The notes under the pieces were generated by a model, which ran no database searches, was not told the origin of the DNA, and worked only from the letters and a program-made list of their open reading frames with translations. Made by a program: the position numbers and the translations under genes. A stretch of 64,000 bases of DNA from Trichobilharzia regenti. Its lineage: Eukaryota; Platyhelminthes; Trematoda; Strigeidida; Schistosomatidae. The first letter of the stretch is position 1; each line of letters opens with the position of its first letter. Below, piece by piece: positions 9,891-20,960 of the stretch. Location: NCBI GenBank assembly GCA_944472135.2, contig OX235262.1:172359509-172423508 (forward strand), written 5' to 3'.

Positions 9891-11723
9891 GCTAATAATA
9901 ATAATTTTTTAATAATAATAACAATTTCGCTTTTATTCCAGAAACAGTACGTGTGGTTCAGTGTGGAATTTTCAGCACGTATCTACAATATTGCATCTAA
10001 TTTCATCGCACATTTAAAAGGAGTATTACAAAAAAATAAATATAAAAAACAACAAAAATAACAAAAAATGCAAATAAAAATACCAAGTAGAAAGGAAGAT
10101 AAACACCAATAATGAAAAAATATTTCAGTATTTGTTAGTGGAAGCTATGATATGTGTATGCGTGGTGGACAGTAACAGCTATAATCATACAAGAAGTTAT
10201 GAGATGTTCTTAAGAATGTTTATAGCCATGATGATCAGTTAAACTGATTGAACTACACTTGAACAATCATAATGTAAACATTTCAGGTTTTCTTTTATTT
10301 ATTGTCAGCACTAATGCAGTGTTTGTTGTGGTAGTGTGAGTAATCCTGTATAATAAGAAATTTTAAGACGGTGATAATGGCGTTCACAAACAAGATTGTC
10401 AGTTAAATAGTGCCGAACAAAACACAACCACAAAACTAATATTACATGTTGGTTAATGACAGGACAATTTAGTAATACTCATAGTGATAATATAGTCGGA
10501 CCCAGTAGTTACACAAAATAAGGAATAGAATAAAGAATAAAAAAGTAAGCCAATGATAATAATTTTAGGTAGCTAAGTATGTTTAAGAAGGTTGTTCACT
10601 ATAAAATACAAATAAGAGAGTATAAGGGGGAAATAACAAGGGCCAAAATTATGTTATTAACAACAAAGCAAGTCATAGGTTTCACGCTTAACATTGTCTC
10701 TGTCACTTAGAACACGGGCCAAATATGGTATCGTTGAGTTCCTATACTTGGTTGTACGAGCATTTATTATTTTGTACTGATTTCTGGTTCTATCTGATGA
10801 GATGCAAGGAGAGAGTTGGGAATAGAGGGGGTTTTGGGGGTAGGAGAGTGTGGTTTTAGACCATTTTTCACATGTATTCAGATGCCTTTCTACTAATGTA
10901 GTGACGAGCTGACTGAGTTTTACACACCAGTCCTACTAACTACCTTCAACATCCTCCTCAGGATGGTAAAGTCCTTTTTCAGTAGCCCAGGAAAGACTAA
11001 TGGGGAGTAGTAAAGTAGAATAGGTAGGATACGAGAGTTGACAAATTGTGAAAGCAGAGGTTGAGTGACTCCATTTAGTTTGAGTTTCTTAATGAAGTAG
11101 GTTAGACGATACACTTTCTTGGAAATCATTTGGATATGAGATGACCAAGTAAGGTCGGAAGATAGAACTAGTCCGAGGTATTTCGCACTAGACTTAGTTT
11201 CAATTTTAGTCCCCTCAATGCTACAGACATCATGAGTGCTTACTAGTGTTTGTAGATCTCGTTTATACCTAAAGAAGAAGTCAACAGTCTGGTATTTTGA
11301 GCAATTCAGCATGAGGCCATTTAGTTTGGACCACTGACTGATTTCAGACAGGAACCTACTTAGTTTGAAGCAGCCTGACTGAGACTTAACGGGAAGCGAA
11401 ACAGTCAGGTCATCTGCATATTTGGCGAAGTTGATTTCGTCTGAAAGAAGTAAGTCATGTAAGCAGAAGGAAAAGAAAAACGGAGAGAGAACAGCACCCT
11501 GTGGAACTCCAGCTTCAGTAAGCAAAGGAGAGGAAGCTACACCATTATATATACCGTGTACTGCATCCTATTGGAGAAGTAAGAGTGCAGCTAGTTGATA
11601 GCCCAGGACTCAGTTTGTGTAAGGCTAAGCTTGTTTAAACAAAGGCCTCTAGGTACAGAATCGAAAGCAGATGTGTAATCAAGGAAAGTACGACGGACAT
11701 ACTTGGCTCCTTTGTCTAAAGAG
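9891..11723 (-). mobile_element. CR1-like LINE nested in PLE-D
   Basis: The RT starts at DKGAKYVRRTFLDYTSAFDS (motif A, about 11715-11650). After a frame break, GVPQGAVLSP (motif B-like) and KYADDLTVSL (motif C, YADD intact) lie in 10920-11525, then the thumb to ILRRMLKVVSR. The 5' part (endonuclease) is missing. The 3' end carries 'gctgaaaattccacactgaa' and a TTATTATT run at about 9890-9920, the microsatellite-like end usual for CR1. Beyond both ends the PLE-D sequence resumes around a shared GGCT. Confidence 0.8.
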
Positions 11724-12168
11724 GCTATGTGGTCGGTTCGTACCAGGTGTTCAAATATCGAACTACTGATGCTTCTCACTACACCTTTATTAAGCCACAC
11801 TTGTAGATGTTCCCTAGCGAGCACGAAAAATCAAGTTCCTAGAACAATGGCCAATTTAACTTGCTCCACCACAAGCGCAGTTGAATTGGTAGATACAATT
11901 AGAAGCGACTAGTCTATGTGTTTAATCTTTCAATCGAGAAATCACATTCAGTCGTGTAGAAAATAATGACTTGTTAGTTTAACATCAATGCATTTTCTTA
12001 ACTTGTTAGCAATTATTTTAAAATGTGAGTTACCCTTGAACTGCAGTCGTATATAAAGGTTTCTTGTTTACAGATAGAGAATAGGCCTTTGCTGCCTAAT
12101 TGGTCACGTGTTTCTCGATAAATTTGTCAGGATACCTATTTTCAATGAAAGTATCGTTTCAAGACATT

Positions 12169-12404
12169 TTTTTTCCTTCACGTTCCCAGTGGAACATAGG
12201 GCTCCAAGCTAGAGCCTTGAAGTTTCTGTAGAAGTAATACTTTTTACAGGATGGGGTTGCTAGCCTCATGCCTAACCTTTCCTCTTTACCAGCTTTTATT
12301 ATTATTGGCCTAGCGAGGTAAAGGAGTGCACCGGCCGGGGATCAAACACCGGACCACATGCATGTTCGGCGAGCAGTCTAACAGCTGTGACACCGACATA
12401 CATA
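12169..12404 (-). mobile_element. SINE-1a (tRNA-Gly-like head, RTE-like tail)
   Basis: 236-bp insert in PLE-D flanked by AAGACATT at 12161-12168 and 12405-12412. On the minus strand the head is 'gtcggtgtcacagctgttag', the B-box region 'gtgtttgatccccgg', the body 'ggtgcactcctttacctcgc', 'ggctagcaaccccatcctgt', and the tail 'gccctatgttccactgggaa' followed by 'cgtgaaggaaaaaaaa'. The tail matches the 3' end of the RTE elements in this window. Confidence 0.85.
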
Positions 12405-13744
12405 AAGACATTAGTTCATCTTTAATTACCTCTTCTGAGTATATAGCTGCAACCCTGTGAGTGAGTGTCTTTACTAAATTTCTTGTGTACTGGAGAGGAA
12501 AAAAGCTGTGAAAATGTGTATATTGTCCTGTCCATGTGCTTTTCCTATAAAAATTTCTCTTTATATTACCATCTGATTTCCTTGTAAGAAGGAAATCCGG
12601 GAAGGCAGTTCTGTTTCGGTATTCCTCTTCGCATGTGAATTTCATAGCCAAATGTACTTCATTGAACTCAGTAACTATTATACTGCTCTCCCAATCATTA
12701 TCACAAAGAATGAAGTTGTCATCCATATACCAGCAATAAAATGAGAATTTTCTGATAAGGTTGTTCGAAGGTCCATTTTCTAGTTTACTGCCAAAATGGG
12801 AACCAGTCACCACCCCGTCCACTTGTCTGTAAAGAGTGCCATTTTCAAATTTACGTTCATGGTACACATTATTAAAAATTCTTTTAGTATGTCCGTTGGG
12901 ACGCCCGTATTTATCACCTGGTTATACACTTGTTCACAATTGTAGTTAACTATTTCTACTAGAGGTACATTCATGAATAAAGATGTTATGTCCAAAGATA
13001 TCATAGATTTATCCTTGATATTAATATCTTTTATTCTGTCTGAGAATTCAAATACATCTTTGACGCTTTGTTTTGCTATCTGCTCACGCAAAAATTTGAG
13101 AATATTTACTAACCATCTAGCTAGAGCATGGAAGGGCGAATTTCGCTTATCAAGTATTGATCTTAACGGTATCCCAGGTTTATGTACCTAAGGTAGGCCA
13201 TACAATCTTGGCGTGTATATGCCCGTTGGCCTGATTTCTCCATATGAACTTTCAGAAAATATATGTCCCTCCCTTAGTCTCTTCAAATGTCTGGTTAATA
13301 CGTTCTCTATTTTCTTCTTGAAATTTATCTCCTCAAGTTTTTGAAACTTCTCTGTGTCCTTCAGTATATCATTCACCTTTTTATTATGGTCACTTCTATC
13401 GAGGACGACTACTCCTGATCTTTTATCAGCCTTTGTGATTATCAGTCTCTCATCATTTATCAGTTTCCTTAGTTCTTCTCTAAACTCCTTTGTCAACAAA
13501 CTTTTACTGTCTCATTTGATGCTTTCGTACTAATAACAAAAATCTACTAGAGTGGATTTGAAGCGTTCTACTTCCAGAGTGGATGATGGGACTAGATCCC
13601 TTGTTTGACTAAATGGGTTTTCAAATTCAATATCAGTATCTAAGTAATTAACTCATATGTGTCTATCGCAAAATCTAAGGCCAAAAGAAAGTACTTCAAG
13701 TTGAACCTTATTAAATTCAACACTACTATAATTGTGGATATACT

Positions 13745-14320
13745 TATTTAGGATTTGCTGGAAATTTAATAGCCTCTGGTTAATTCTCACAGTATTCTAA
13801 AACTACACTGGATTTAAAATATTTAAGCGCATGCCGTAAAATAATTATAGAGTAAGGTAACACTACTACAGAAAGGCGTTGATTTGAGGTCCTCAGAAAG
13901 CTAATAACCAATGGCTTGAAAATATCAGAGATATGTCTGAAAATCATTCTCAGTGGCGTAAATTAATTGACTCGGATTCACTTAATCCTCATGTTTTTCA
14001 GCGTAACCATTATTTTTTCATACATTTCTGTTCATTGAAATCCTTCTGCAACTTCTTCTTCATCTTTGTTTACTAAATGAAATGTGACAACCTGAATTGC
14101 CGCATTTCTGTAGAAAGTTCCACACTGTAAACTTCGTCAACACAACCCACTTGTCCAGTTTTGAAGCAGGCAGGATGAAACCAGAACCTGGCACCCACTG
14201 GTCGAAGGTCGAGTGCTCAAACCTATGAACATTATTTCCACATTCAGATAATCTAAATCTGATCAAAGAAATAATTGCGGAGCGTGCTAGTGACAAAATT
14301 TATAAGTAGTACATCGGTAT
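13745..14320. other. no recognisable gene or repeat
   Basis: AT-rich intron-like sequence. A short minus-strand frame near 14040-14075 (NKDEEEVAEGFQ) follows a plausible acceptor but has no donor, so I do not call it an exon. Confidence 0.35.
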
Positions 14321-14480
14321 AAATACAAATATATACTATGTGGAAGAATATCGAAGATCATAGATGGGTTCAATGAATAGAAGAAATCAGCTATACTTGT
14401 GAAAGAACACAGAATATATGAAAGAAAGACAAAGAATTACAATGCAGAAGGCATCTTTAGATGGCGATTCCCCGTATCTG
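14320..14480 (+). repeat. dispersed repeat, copy 1 of 3
   Basis: Resembles 35735-35900 and 45360-45550: 'gtagtat..at..atac', 'gaagaatatc', 'gaagaaatcag', 'cttgtgaaa', 'gaaagacaaag' and 'cacaat'. It has no open frame. The family is unidentified; the last two copies share more sequence with each other. Confidence 0.45.
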
Positions 14481-14884
14481 TACATCGAGTTACTAATAAA
14501 TAATTCCGTTTCTGCATCTCTATGTGCACTGCTGTTACACAATCACCATCTTTCTAATACACAACCGATATTTGCAAAAAACATGTGTCACTCATTATCG
14601 TAAACCGGATTATGGTAAATGCTAATGATACATTTATAATAATTTTATTACAATTAATGTGAACAAATGCAATGGTTACACTTTTCAAAAGTTATGTAAT
14701 ATTGTTACATGTCTGTAACTCTCTGCTAAGTTAAGTGTATCTGTAGTAAGCCAACACCTAAGACGAGTGTATGAATGTCGACTGAAACTTGAATCTATTA
14801 CTAGTAAAGGAAAATACCTAACTTCATCAGTATATGTGTAGAACTTGAGGCACTCTGGTAGTATGTAATTACATACTAGTTTGT

Positions 14885-15300
14885 TTATCAGATATATTTT
14901 CAAGTATTGATTTTGTAGGGAATTTTTTGGATTCGATGGAGGATTTCATCGCGAGCTGACATCAGTCAGAGAACTACTGAAAAACCTGCACGGAGTACTG
15001 GAAAGATGTTTTGTCAGCCTAGTTTGGGACTCTTTAGCAGTACTCACCAACCGGGTTCGAACTGACGACCCTCAGGATGGAAGGCCAGCGAGCCAACTCG
15101 TATACCATTAAGCAGCCACTGAGACCCGTCTAATGGCCAATGATTTCTAACTTCTGCCGATTCATGATATAGTGCAACTACTTCGAAATGTCTTCTTCGA
15201 TGAGTTACTGCCTCACTTTCAACCTGCTGTACCCTACTCGTCACGGCTTCCCACTGGAATCCCAGGGCACTGCCTGAATACAGCCAGTCCCTAGTGACTG
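14885..15300 (-). mobile_element. SINE-2 copy with 5' extension
   Basis: Begins with the family 3' end 'caagtattgattttgtaggg', followed by the ribozyme part 'agtactggaaagatg...gactctttagcagtact' and the tRNA-like head ('gggttcgaactgacg', 'ccattaagcagccactgaga'). The hammerhead core is degraded. 15130-15300 matches 32260-32410 and 47520-47690, so some SINE-2 copies sit in a larger dispersed unit. Confidence 0.6.
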
Positions 15301-15309
15301 TCCAGTGCT

Positions 15310-16340
15310 CCCAGGCCTTCCTATTAGCTATATAACACAGTGAAAGAGTATTATTTACTGGATGACACGGTTTCGAACACAAATCATAGTCACAGAACTA
15401 CGAAACTTGAGGTTTATAGTCTTCTTTGTTCCCTCCTGTTTGTCGTCGTTTGGGTAGTAGAATTTTCTAGACTCCTGGCTGGACAGGTGTTGATTCAATC
15501 CAACTGCACGTATTTGCAGTTGATTCGATAAATAAAGCTTCTGTGATCAATCTCTCCCTCCACCTACCTGTTATATTAGATTTTAAAACTGTCATCTTAT
15601 CCCATTCCATGTAGTGAGTGCTATAGCCGAACTATTCTCTAGATTTCTTACCTTATTCGAGTCAACTAATCTAGATTTCGCTGCTAGGTTTTTTATGCTC
15701 GGCTAGTCTGACTGACTGCACTTTGACCTATGTATTTGACCTGACAATCATTGCAGACAGGGTATTAGAAAAACTAAATTGTTTTGTTTTATTAGCTCCA
15801 CAGGATCCCCAGTCGATGAATTTGTTTTAGGGCCTGGGATGTGTGGGTAAGAACATGGGCAGTTTTCCTTTCGAAATTGCGTAAAGCGGGAAAATGTGGG
15901 TTAATAAAAATTTTCGGGATATGGGCAAACTGGGAAAAGGTGGCCAATATGGTTAAAGTGGGTTAATTGTAGCATTTCAACCCCCCTCCCTTTGCCCACG
16001 TCTTTGCTGATCAAAATTACCCGTTTGGCCCACGTTTTTCCCACCTTGCCCAGGTGCTTTCTCTGACTGGGTTGTCTAACCTGTAAAGCTTGTTTCTAAT
16101 TGAGTCTGTGGGTTTGAATGCCTTGTCAAGAATTCGGTGTAAGATTTCGGAGATCCCTTCTTCGTATGGACGTACTACTGATGATTTATATCCCCTATTA
16201 CCTTCATTATTCTAAGACAGTAATTTGTCACATTTATGCTTCACACAGTTGTGCATGACTATGCACCAAATGGTAGTGGTTTTCTCTGAACTACGTTTCA
16301 TTAGTAGAAGAAATTATACTAACCGTCAGATAGGCAAAGA
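15310..16340 (-). mobile_element. PLE-B 3' part, split by a candidate MITE
   Basis: Matches the GIY-YIG/3' part of PLE-B copies at 23.06-23.70 and 59.3-60.1 kb ('gattcgataaataaagcttctgt', 'caatcattgcaga'). The terminal hairpin near 15365-15400 is degraded. A 264-bp foreign block (15808-16071) breaks it. No intact frame. Confidence 0.6.
15808..16071. mobile_element. candidate MITE / foldback element
   Basis: Bounded by CCCAGTC and GACTGGG, with the match extending imperfectly inward (gatgaa / agagaa). The left half is rich in G and A (gggtaa, gtgggttaa, gggaaaa) and the right half in C and T (ccccctccctttgccc, ttttcccaccttgccc), so the unit can fold on itself. It interrupts a PLE-B copy. No clear target duplication was found and no transposase is present. 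Confidence 0.5.
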
Positions 16341-16429
16341 GCTATAAAATGTTTGATTGGACAGTAAGGTGAAGTAATGTGTCTGTGATGTGTACTCTAT
16401 TAGCAAAACATTGAACACACCCATCTTAC

Positions 16430-16525
16430 TTCTAAGTCTAATTCTTCAAGGACACATGTTGAAGACTTTTCAATAACATCAACTAAATCATGAATACCTG
16501 CTATTGTTAGTGGATTTAGACCAAT
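16430..16525 (-). CDS. leucine-rich repeat exon (last LRR)
   Basis: 96 bp, acceptor TTTTTTAG, donor GTAAGAT. It reads IGLNPLTIAGIHDLVDVIEK, then SSTCVLEELDLE. The N-x-L...G...L...VIEKS..LEELDL pattern is that of ribonuclease-inhibitor-type repeats, with a helix followed by the next strand. It joins to the exon at 9299-9413. The phase was not checked across all junctions. Confidence 0.8.
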
Positions 16526-16756
16526 CTAAAAAATATAGAAAAAAAAATAAGAAATCGATCAGTGGGTTTAATTTTTCATTAATATAATCATTTGTTAATT
16601 AAATTTGATAACTTACATTCACTGAAACTATTCTGGATCATAGAGTCTCCTACCGGAATTGTCTTAGGTCGTTTCAATATAATAATAGTAATAGTTGAGA
16701 TTGAAAAGGTTCTACCTGCGTAAAGTAGTCTAAAATCTACCCAACTAACTGATTTC

Positions 16757-17700
16757 TCTTCCATGCAGTTTGTAGATACACTACACACAAAAGGAATTGC
16801 ATACAAACACTATTCAAGAGAGCAAGGACTCACTGCAGCACCCCACCTTAAGGAAAATTGAAGAAAAGTATCTCATGGACGTCTTCCAAAAGAATAGATA
16901 TCCACGGAATTTCATCAAAAGACATATACCCCCAAACCAACCTACCAAAGCAAAAGCCACCAAGGAAAGCACAAAGACGTACGCCTTATCATATATAAAG
17001 GATATCTCAGAAATCACTACAAGACTCTTCAAACCTTTAGGAATCGACGTCGTACACAAACCAACAAAGTCGCTGCACTCAATTCTATGTCAACCAAAAG
17101 ACTCAACAGTGAAAGAAGATAAAACCAACATCATCTACAAAACAACTGCAAAAAACACTACATTGGCCAAAGTGGACGTCCCCTTCGTCTTCGCACCCAC
17201 GATCATAAGCTAGCCGTCAAAAGACATGACATACACTGCCTCAAATCGCCTCACTGCATACAGACAACCACGGACATCAATTCGACTGGGACAACGTTCA
17301 AATATTAGACAAAGGAAATAACAAGAATGCTAGGGAATTTTTAGAAGCTTGGCATTCCAGTGAATCATCAATCAATAGACACATCGAGATAGACAAAATT
17401 TATCAACCAATAAGAAAGAAACTTCACACACAAAGGGTCAAAGTTCAAGTCAAAGAAACAACCGGTTCCAATACAAGTAACCTAGAAGGTGTGAAAACAC
17501 ACACAAACAACCAATCACGCCCAAGGTCACCGACCAGGAGAGATGATTAATAAACTCGTGAGGAAATCTAAAAGCTCACTTCAAATTGAAGTATGCGCTG
17601 AAGATGTCACCCAGTAAGGTGATGAAAGCTTCGCAAATTAGCCATCCAGCTCAGAGAACAAAACCACATCAAAAAGATACACTACTTAGTAACTGGTGTA
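16757..17700 (+). pseudogene. PLE-C GIY-YIG endonuclease part and 3' terminus
   Basis: 16797-17213 reads LRKIEEKYLMDVFQKNRYP, ...NFIKRHI, ...HSILCQPKDSTVKEDKTNII, then in another frame HYIGQSGRPLRLRTHDHKLA. This is the GIY-YIG core (here IIYKT...HYIGQSGRP) typical of the C-terminus of Penelope-like elements. A second copy is on the minus strand at 62.75-63.72 kb, which has a better preserved GIY-YIG. Frame changes and stops show it is dead. A hammerhead-type core lies in the 3' region at 17594-17635. Confidence 0.75.
17594..17635 (+). ncRNA. hammerhead-type ribozyme core in PLE-C 3' end
   Basis: Stem I TGCG (17594-17597) pairs with CGCA (17632-17635). The box CTGAAGA (17598-17604) fits CUGANGA. 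Stem II is GTCACC (17606-17611) with GGTGAT (17618-17623), then GAAA, then a minimal stem III GC with CTT as an NUH triplet. One extra U (17605) separates the box from stem II. Very short stem III helices are known for hammerheads in Penelope-like elements, where dimers are thought to be active. Confidence 0.6.
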
Positions 17701-17816
17701 ATGCGTCTAATCATTTGTTCTCTGCAGACTCAATACCACCAGTCATGTTGCAATAGAGCCACCTTGCCAGGTTGTTCGCGATCATGGTGTCCTCTGAACT
17801 AATATTACTAGATTGT

Positions 17817-18050
17817 TGTCGGTGGCACAGCTCGCTGACCACGTCACATGTGATCCAGGGTTCTATTCCCGGGCACAGACGCACGCCTTTACCTCGCTAA
17901 ACCAGGAATAAGACTTGTAAAGAAGGAAAGTTTGGCATGAGGCTAGCAACCCCATCCTGTAAAAGTAAAAACCACTGCTACTGTGCCTCTGGCTTGAAGC
18001 CCTATGTTCCACTGGGGGAACGTAAAAGAACAAAAGAAAAAGATGGTTGG
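17817..18050 (+). mobile_element. SINE-1a copy
   Basis: Head 'gtcggtggcacag...', B-box-like 'gggttctattcccgg', body 'cctttacctcgcta' and 'ggctagcaaccccatcctgt', tail 'gaagccctatgttccactgg' and 'gaacgtaaaagaac'. Full-length and diverged. The D-arm part of the head is shortened. Confidence 0.75.
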
Positions 18051-18164
18051 AGGCAATAAGTAGGAAGCCTTGAACTTAAGTTCTTACATTTCAGCACTTG
18101 ACAGCAAGGTGAGAATTCATTCTGCACCAAACAAAGAACTAGAAGCACTTTACTAGTTACTGAC

Positions 18165-18410
18165 TAGTGTCTAGTCAAAGTATCCACCGCAGTCTGAAAG
18201 GAGGTCAGTCGCGACCCTCAACGGCTCAGTGGTAATGTCTTTGACTGGAATCCTGAGTCATACGGGTTCGAATATCAGAGGGAACATGAGTCTCTTTAAA
18301 ATCTCAGACACGCCTTGCTATCTGATAGGTGCTAACAAGCACGAATCCCAGGCCGAAGCTTCCTGACGATTGCCTGAAATCATCTAATAACACAAACTAG
18401 CTAGCTATTG
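18165..18410 (+). mobile_element. SINE-3 (third tRNA-headed SINE)
   Basis: A-box-like CGGCTCAGTGG at about 18220 and B box GGTTCGAATAT at about 18267. A body with 'ctcagacacgccttg' and 'aggctgaagcttcctgacga'-like text ends 'catctaataac'. A second copy is at 20640-20960. The head is distinct from SINE-1 and SINE-2. Confidence 0.55.
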
Positions 18411-18904
18411 AATCAAGCTTGCGATAAAAATGTGTTCGTTCTTACAGATACTATCGTTTTACTTTAGTGCATATGTACGTCAGTGGGCTAATAAAATAGC
18501 AATCTACAGTGTATCCTTCGACGGAATACTGTTCAGTCTGAAAAATATTCCAGTATCTGACAGTCTAATCTATTCAAAATATACCCAGTCATTCAAAAAC
18601 TCAGGGGAGTACAGACTGCGCTCTACAAATGTAATAAGGTGTTTGAAACAAAATGAAATTCAGTAATTTGATACATTATAATGACCTGGGTAGCTCAGTG
18701 ATTTACTCAGACCACCAGCTTCTAACGATTATTCACACAGTGATATTATCTGACATCTGTCGACAGTTTCTGTTCCAAGATTCTAACCATTTCACTTTCT
18801 GAAATTTTTTTTTAAATTTCAAATGCACTCGACTGTTATATTAATTAGTAGATATACAGACTAGGGGTGTAATTTCTGGTGTATGCATTTCTGTGGGTGA
18901 CCAT

Positions 18905-19130
18905 TTTTGATCACTTGTGATGCACGCAGAAGTCAGTTTTATGTTTTTATGGTTAGAATCCGAATGGGAAAGGACGAGTCACGTGTCAGTCTGAGGGTGT
19001 CACAGAAGGAATCGTGTACAAAGAAGACGAAAGTCTATGGGGAATCGTGCAACCAGCTAGAGAGGACTGTACAGAATCAGATAGAATAGAGATGAGTTGT
19101 TGAAGCCTTATGTTCCACTCAGAACCTTCA
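18905..19130 (+). mobile_element. RTE 3'-end fragment
   Basis: Degenerate relative of 2150-2390: 'gtcagtctgagggtgtcaca', 'gaaggaatcgtgt', and the terminus 'ttgaagccttatgttccact'. 5'-truncated. Confidence 0.5.
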
Positions 19131-19184
19131 TTTCATAGCTATTTTCCGTTATCGGCTTTCGTTAAGTAAACGTTATTTAAAAAA

Positions 19185-19430
19185 CGCGTCAGTGGAACAG
19201 CGGTAGAATGCTCGCCGACCGAGGTTCGATCCCCGGCTTACACACTCCTTTACCTCGCTAAGCCAGTAGTAACAAGACTGACAAAGAGGGAAGGTTGGGC
19301 ATAAGGCTAGTAATCCTATCCCGTAAAAAATAAAAGCACCACTGCTACCGAAACTTCAAGCATCTATTTTGAAGGCGTCCTATGTTCCAGTGGGAACGTA
19401 AAGGAATAAAAAATAAATAAATAAAAGTAA
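19185..19430 (+). mobile_element. SINE-1a copy, tRNA-Gly-like head well kept
   Basis: Head 'cagtggaacagcggtagaat' then 'gctcgccgaccgaggttcga' and 'tccccgg'. The wording is close to the generic tRNA-Gly sequence (GTGGTAGAAT, CTCGCC, GGTTCGATTCCCGG). Body and tail are as in the other copies, with an A-rich (AAATAAAT)n end. The anticodon arm is collapsed. Confidence 0.75.
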
Positions 19431-19511
19431 GTTTTAAACTTAGTGAGCAATACAAATTTTTTCCTAACCATCTTTAATGAATACATTCAATTTTTTTAAC
19501 GACAGGCTTAC

Positions 19512-19706
19512 CAGTAATCGTTTCAGTGTTTTATTTGTATACAGACAGTCAGCAAATCCAATAACACTTTTCAAGTCAATACGATTGTATTTGAGATTTA
19601 ATTCTTCTAAATGACAATTTCGTTTCAAACCTCTACCAAGTTTTTCCAGAGTTTTTCCATTAAATCCATTCCATGATAAATCCAGATATTGAATTGAAGT
19701 ATTAAA
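19512..19706 (-). CDS. leucine-rich repeat exon (two repeats)
   Basis: 195 bp, donor GTAAGCC, acceptor TTAAAG. It reads FNTSIQYLDLSWNGFNGKTL, EKLGRGLKRNCHLEELNLKY, NRIDLKSVIGFADCLYTNKT, LKRLL. Two LxxLxLxxN motifs (YLDLSWN and ELNLKYN) spaced 28 residues apart are diagnostic of ribonuclease-inhibitor-type LRRs, giving a protein-binding horseshoe scaffold. This is the longest LRR exon seen here. Confidence 0.85.
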
Positions 19707-20639
19707 CTTTAAGTGAAATAGATTAACACAAGACATATACAATTAGAGAGTAGCACTTAATTCCATGTAGCAAATATGATGTAGCACAAATAATAAAGGA
19801 TATTACTTCAAGATGGTTTTAGAAAGACTAACTTAATTTCATAACTTCTGAGTGTGACCACATATCGAAAAGTGTTTGTCAGGAGATCTACCATGGAACT
19901 GACTGGCAGTGACACTAGCTGACAGAAGTTATTATTCATGGATTCACTGGATTCCACACTAGTGACTAAATCATCAGTAGACTGGTCATGTAACCTGAAG
20001 GATCTTGATTCGACCCCTAATGAGGTCATGAGTGTTGATTTCTGGAGAGCTTCAAACTAATTCAAAACACCTGTTCTGTGCTTCTCAGTTTTTAATGGTT
20101 CCCTGATATCGGCTTGTGATATTGTGTACCTTTCAATCAATCAAACCTCAACAGTCAAACTTCAGAAGATACACTAAGCTGTTTGCTTTTAACTCACTCT
20201 GCCTGTTCGTGTTAGTTTTAATTGTTTCACTGGAATAAAACCAACTTGCAATGTCCTACTCGACAGATGTAATGAGATATATAAATATAATATTATTATA
20301 TTCACGGATTACTAGTATAACATAAGGCTTGAACAACACATCTCCATTTTGTGCTGTTCTGTACAGACCTCTTTAGCTGACCTCACGACTGATGATTATA
20401 TGGTTGTAGGCAATCAGAAGGAAGCCTTGCTTGTCCTAGGTTCCGTACTTGTTGACACTCACCCATCAGCAAGTTGTATCTGAACCTTAGAGGAATCCAT
20501 GTCCCTCCTAAGATTTGAACCCAGGTAACCTAGAACTTCAGTCAGAGATGTTAACACTGATAGAATTCAGCTTACAACAAATAAAGGACATATGATACTA
20601 GTTACTCACTAATAACAAATCCAAGTATCCAATACAGCC

Positions 20640-20960
20640 CGGAAAGACGCCAGGCACGAGCTCAAATTACTTAGTGGTAATATTTCTGGCTTATGAGGCT
20701 AGCAACCCCATCCTGTAAAATAGCACTGCTACCGAAACTTTAAGCCTCTAGCTTGAAGCCCTATGTTCCACTGGGAACGTGAAGGAATAAAAAAAATATC
20801 TTTGACTGCAACACCCACTGGTTGACACGAGTTCGAATCTCAGAAAGGCACACGAGTTCCTTCAGAGTGACTGCAGACACGCCTTGATGTCTGGTGATGG
20901 CCCACTAGCACAAAACCTAAGATCAAGGCTTCCTACCGATTGTCTCAAAACATCTAATAT
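20640..20960 (+). mobile_element. SINE-3 copy split by a truncated SINE-1a
   Basis: SINE-3 head remnant 'acttagtggtaatatttctgg' then resumes at 20800 with 'aatatctttgactg', 'gagttcgaatctcag', 'cagacacgccttgatgtctg'. Between them (about 20694-20793) is a 5'-truncated SINE-1a ('gaggctagcaaccccatcct'...'ccactgggaacgtgaaggaa' + A run). The flanks AATATTTCTGGCT / AATATCTTTGACT look like a mutated target duplication. Confidence 0.65.

Larger units (their letters stand above)
9440..13740 (-). mobile_element. PLE-D, long copy with two nested insertions
   Basis: Read from 13740 down: N-terminal remnant (QLEVLSFGLRFC), FREELRKLINDERLIITKAD and KADKRSGVVVLDR (13499-13400), RT motif A SLDITSLFMNVPL, a motif B remnant DGVVTGSHFGS, motif C YMDDNF, then the thumb. 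A SINE-1a interrupts at 12169-12404. The GIY-YIG part follows at about 11925-11735 (CIYQFNCACGG, then WLNKGVVRSI). It is broken by a CR1-like LINE (about 9891-11723) and resumes to 9440 with a 3' region that matches 61745-62180. Stops are present; not functional. Confidence 0.75.

Noticed and set aside
14040..14080. Minus-strand exon with NKDEEEVAEGFQ
   Set aside because: Acceptor is plausible, but no donor follows before a stop.
16814..17059. 81-codon minus-strand protein
   Set aside because: Antisense shadow of the PLE-C coding remnant.
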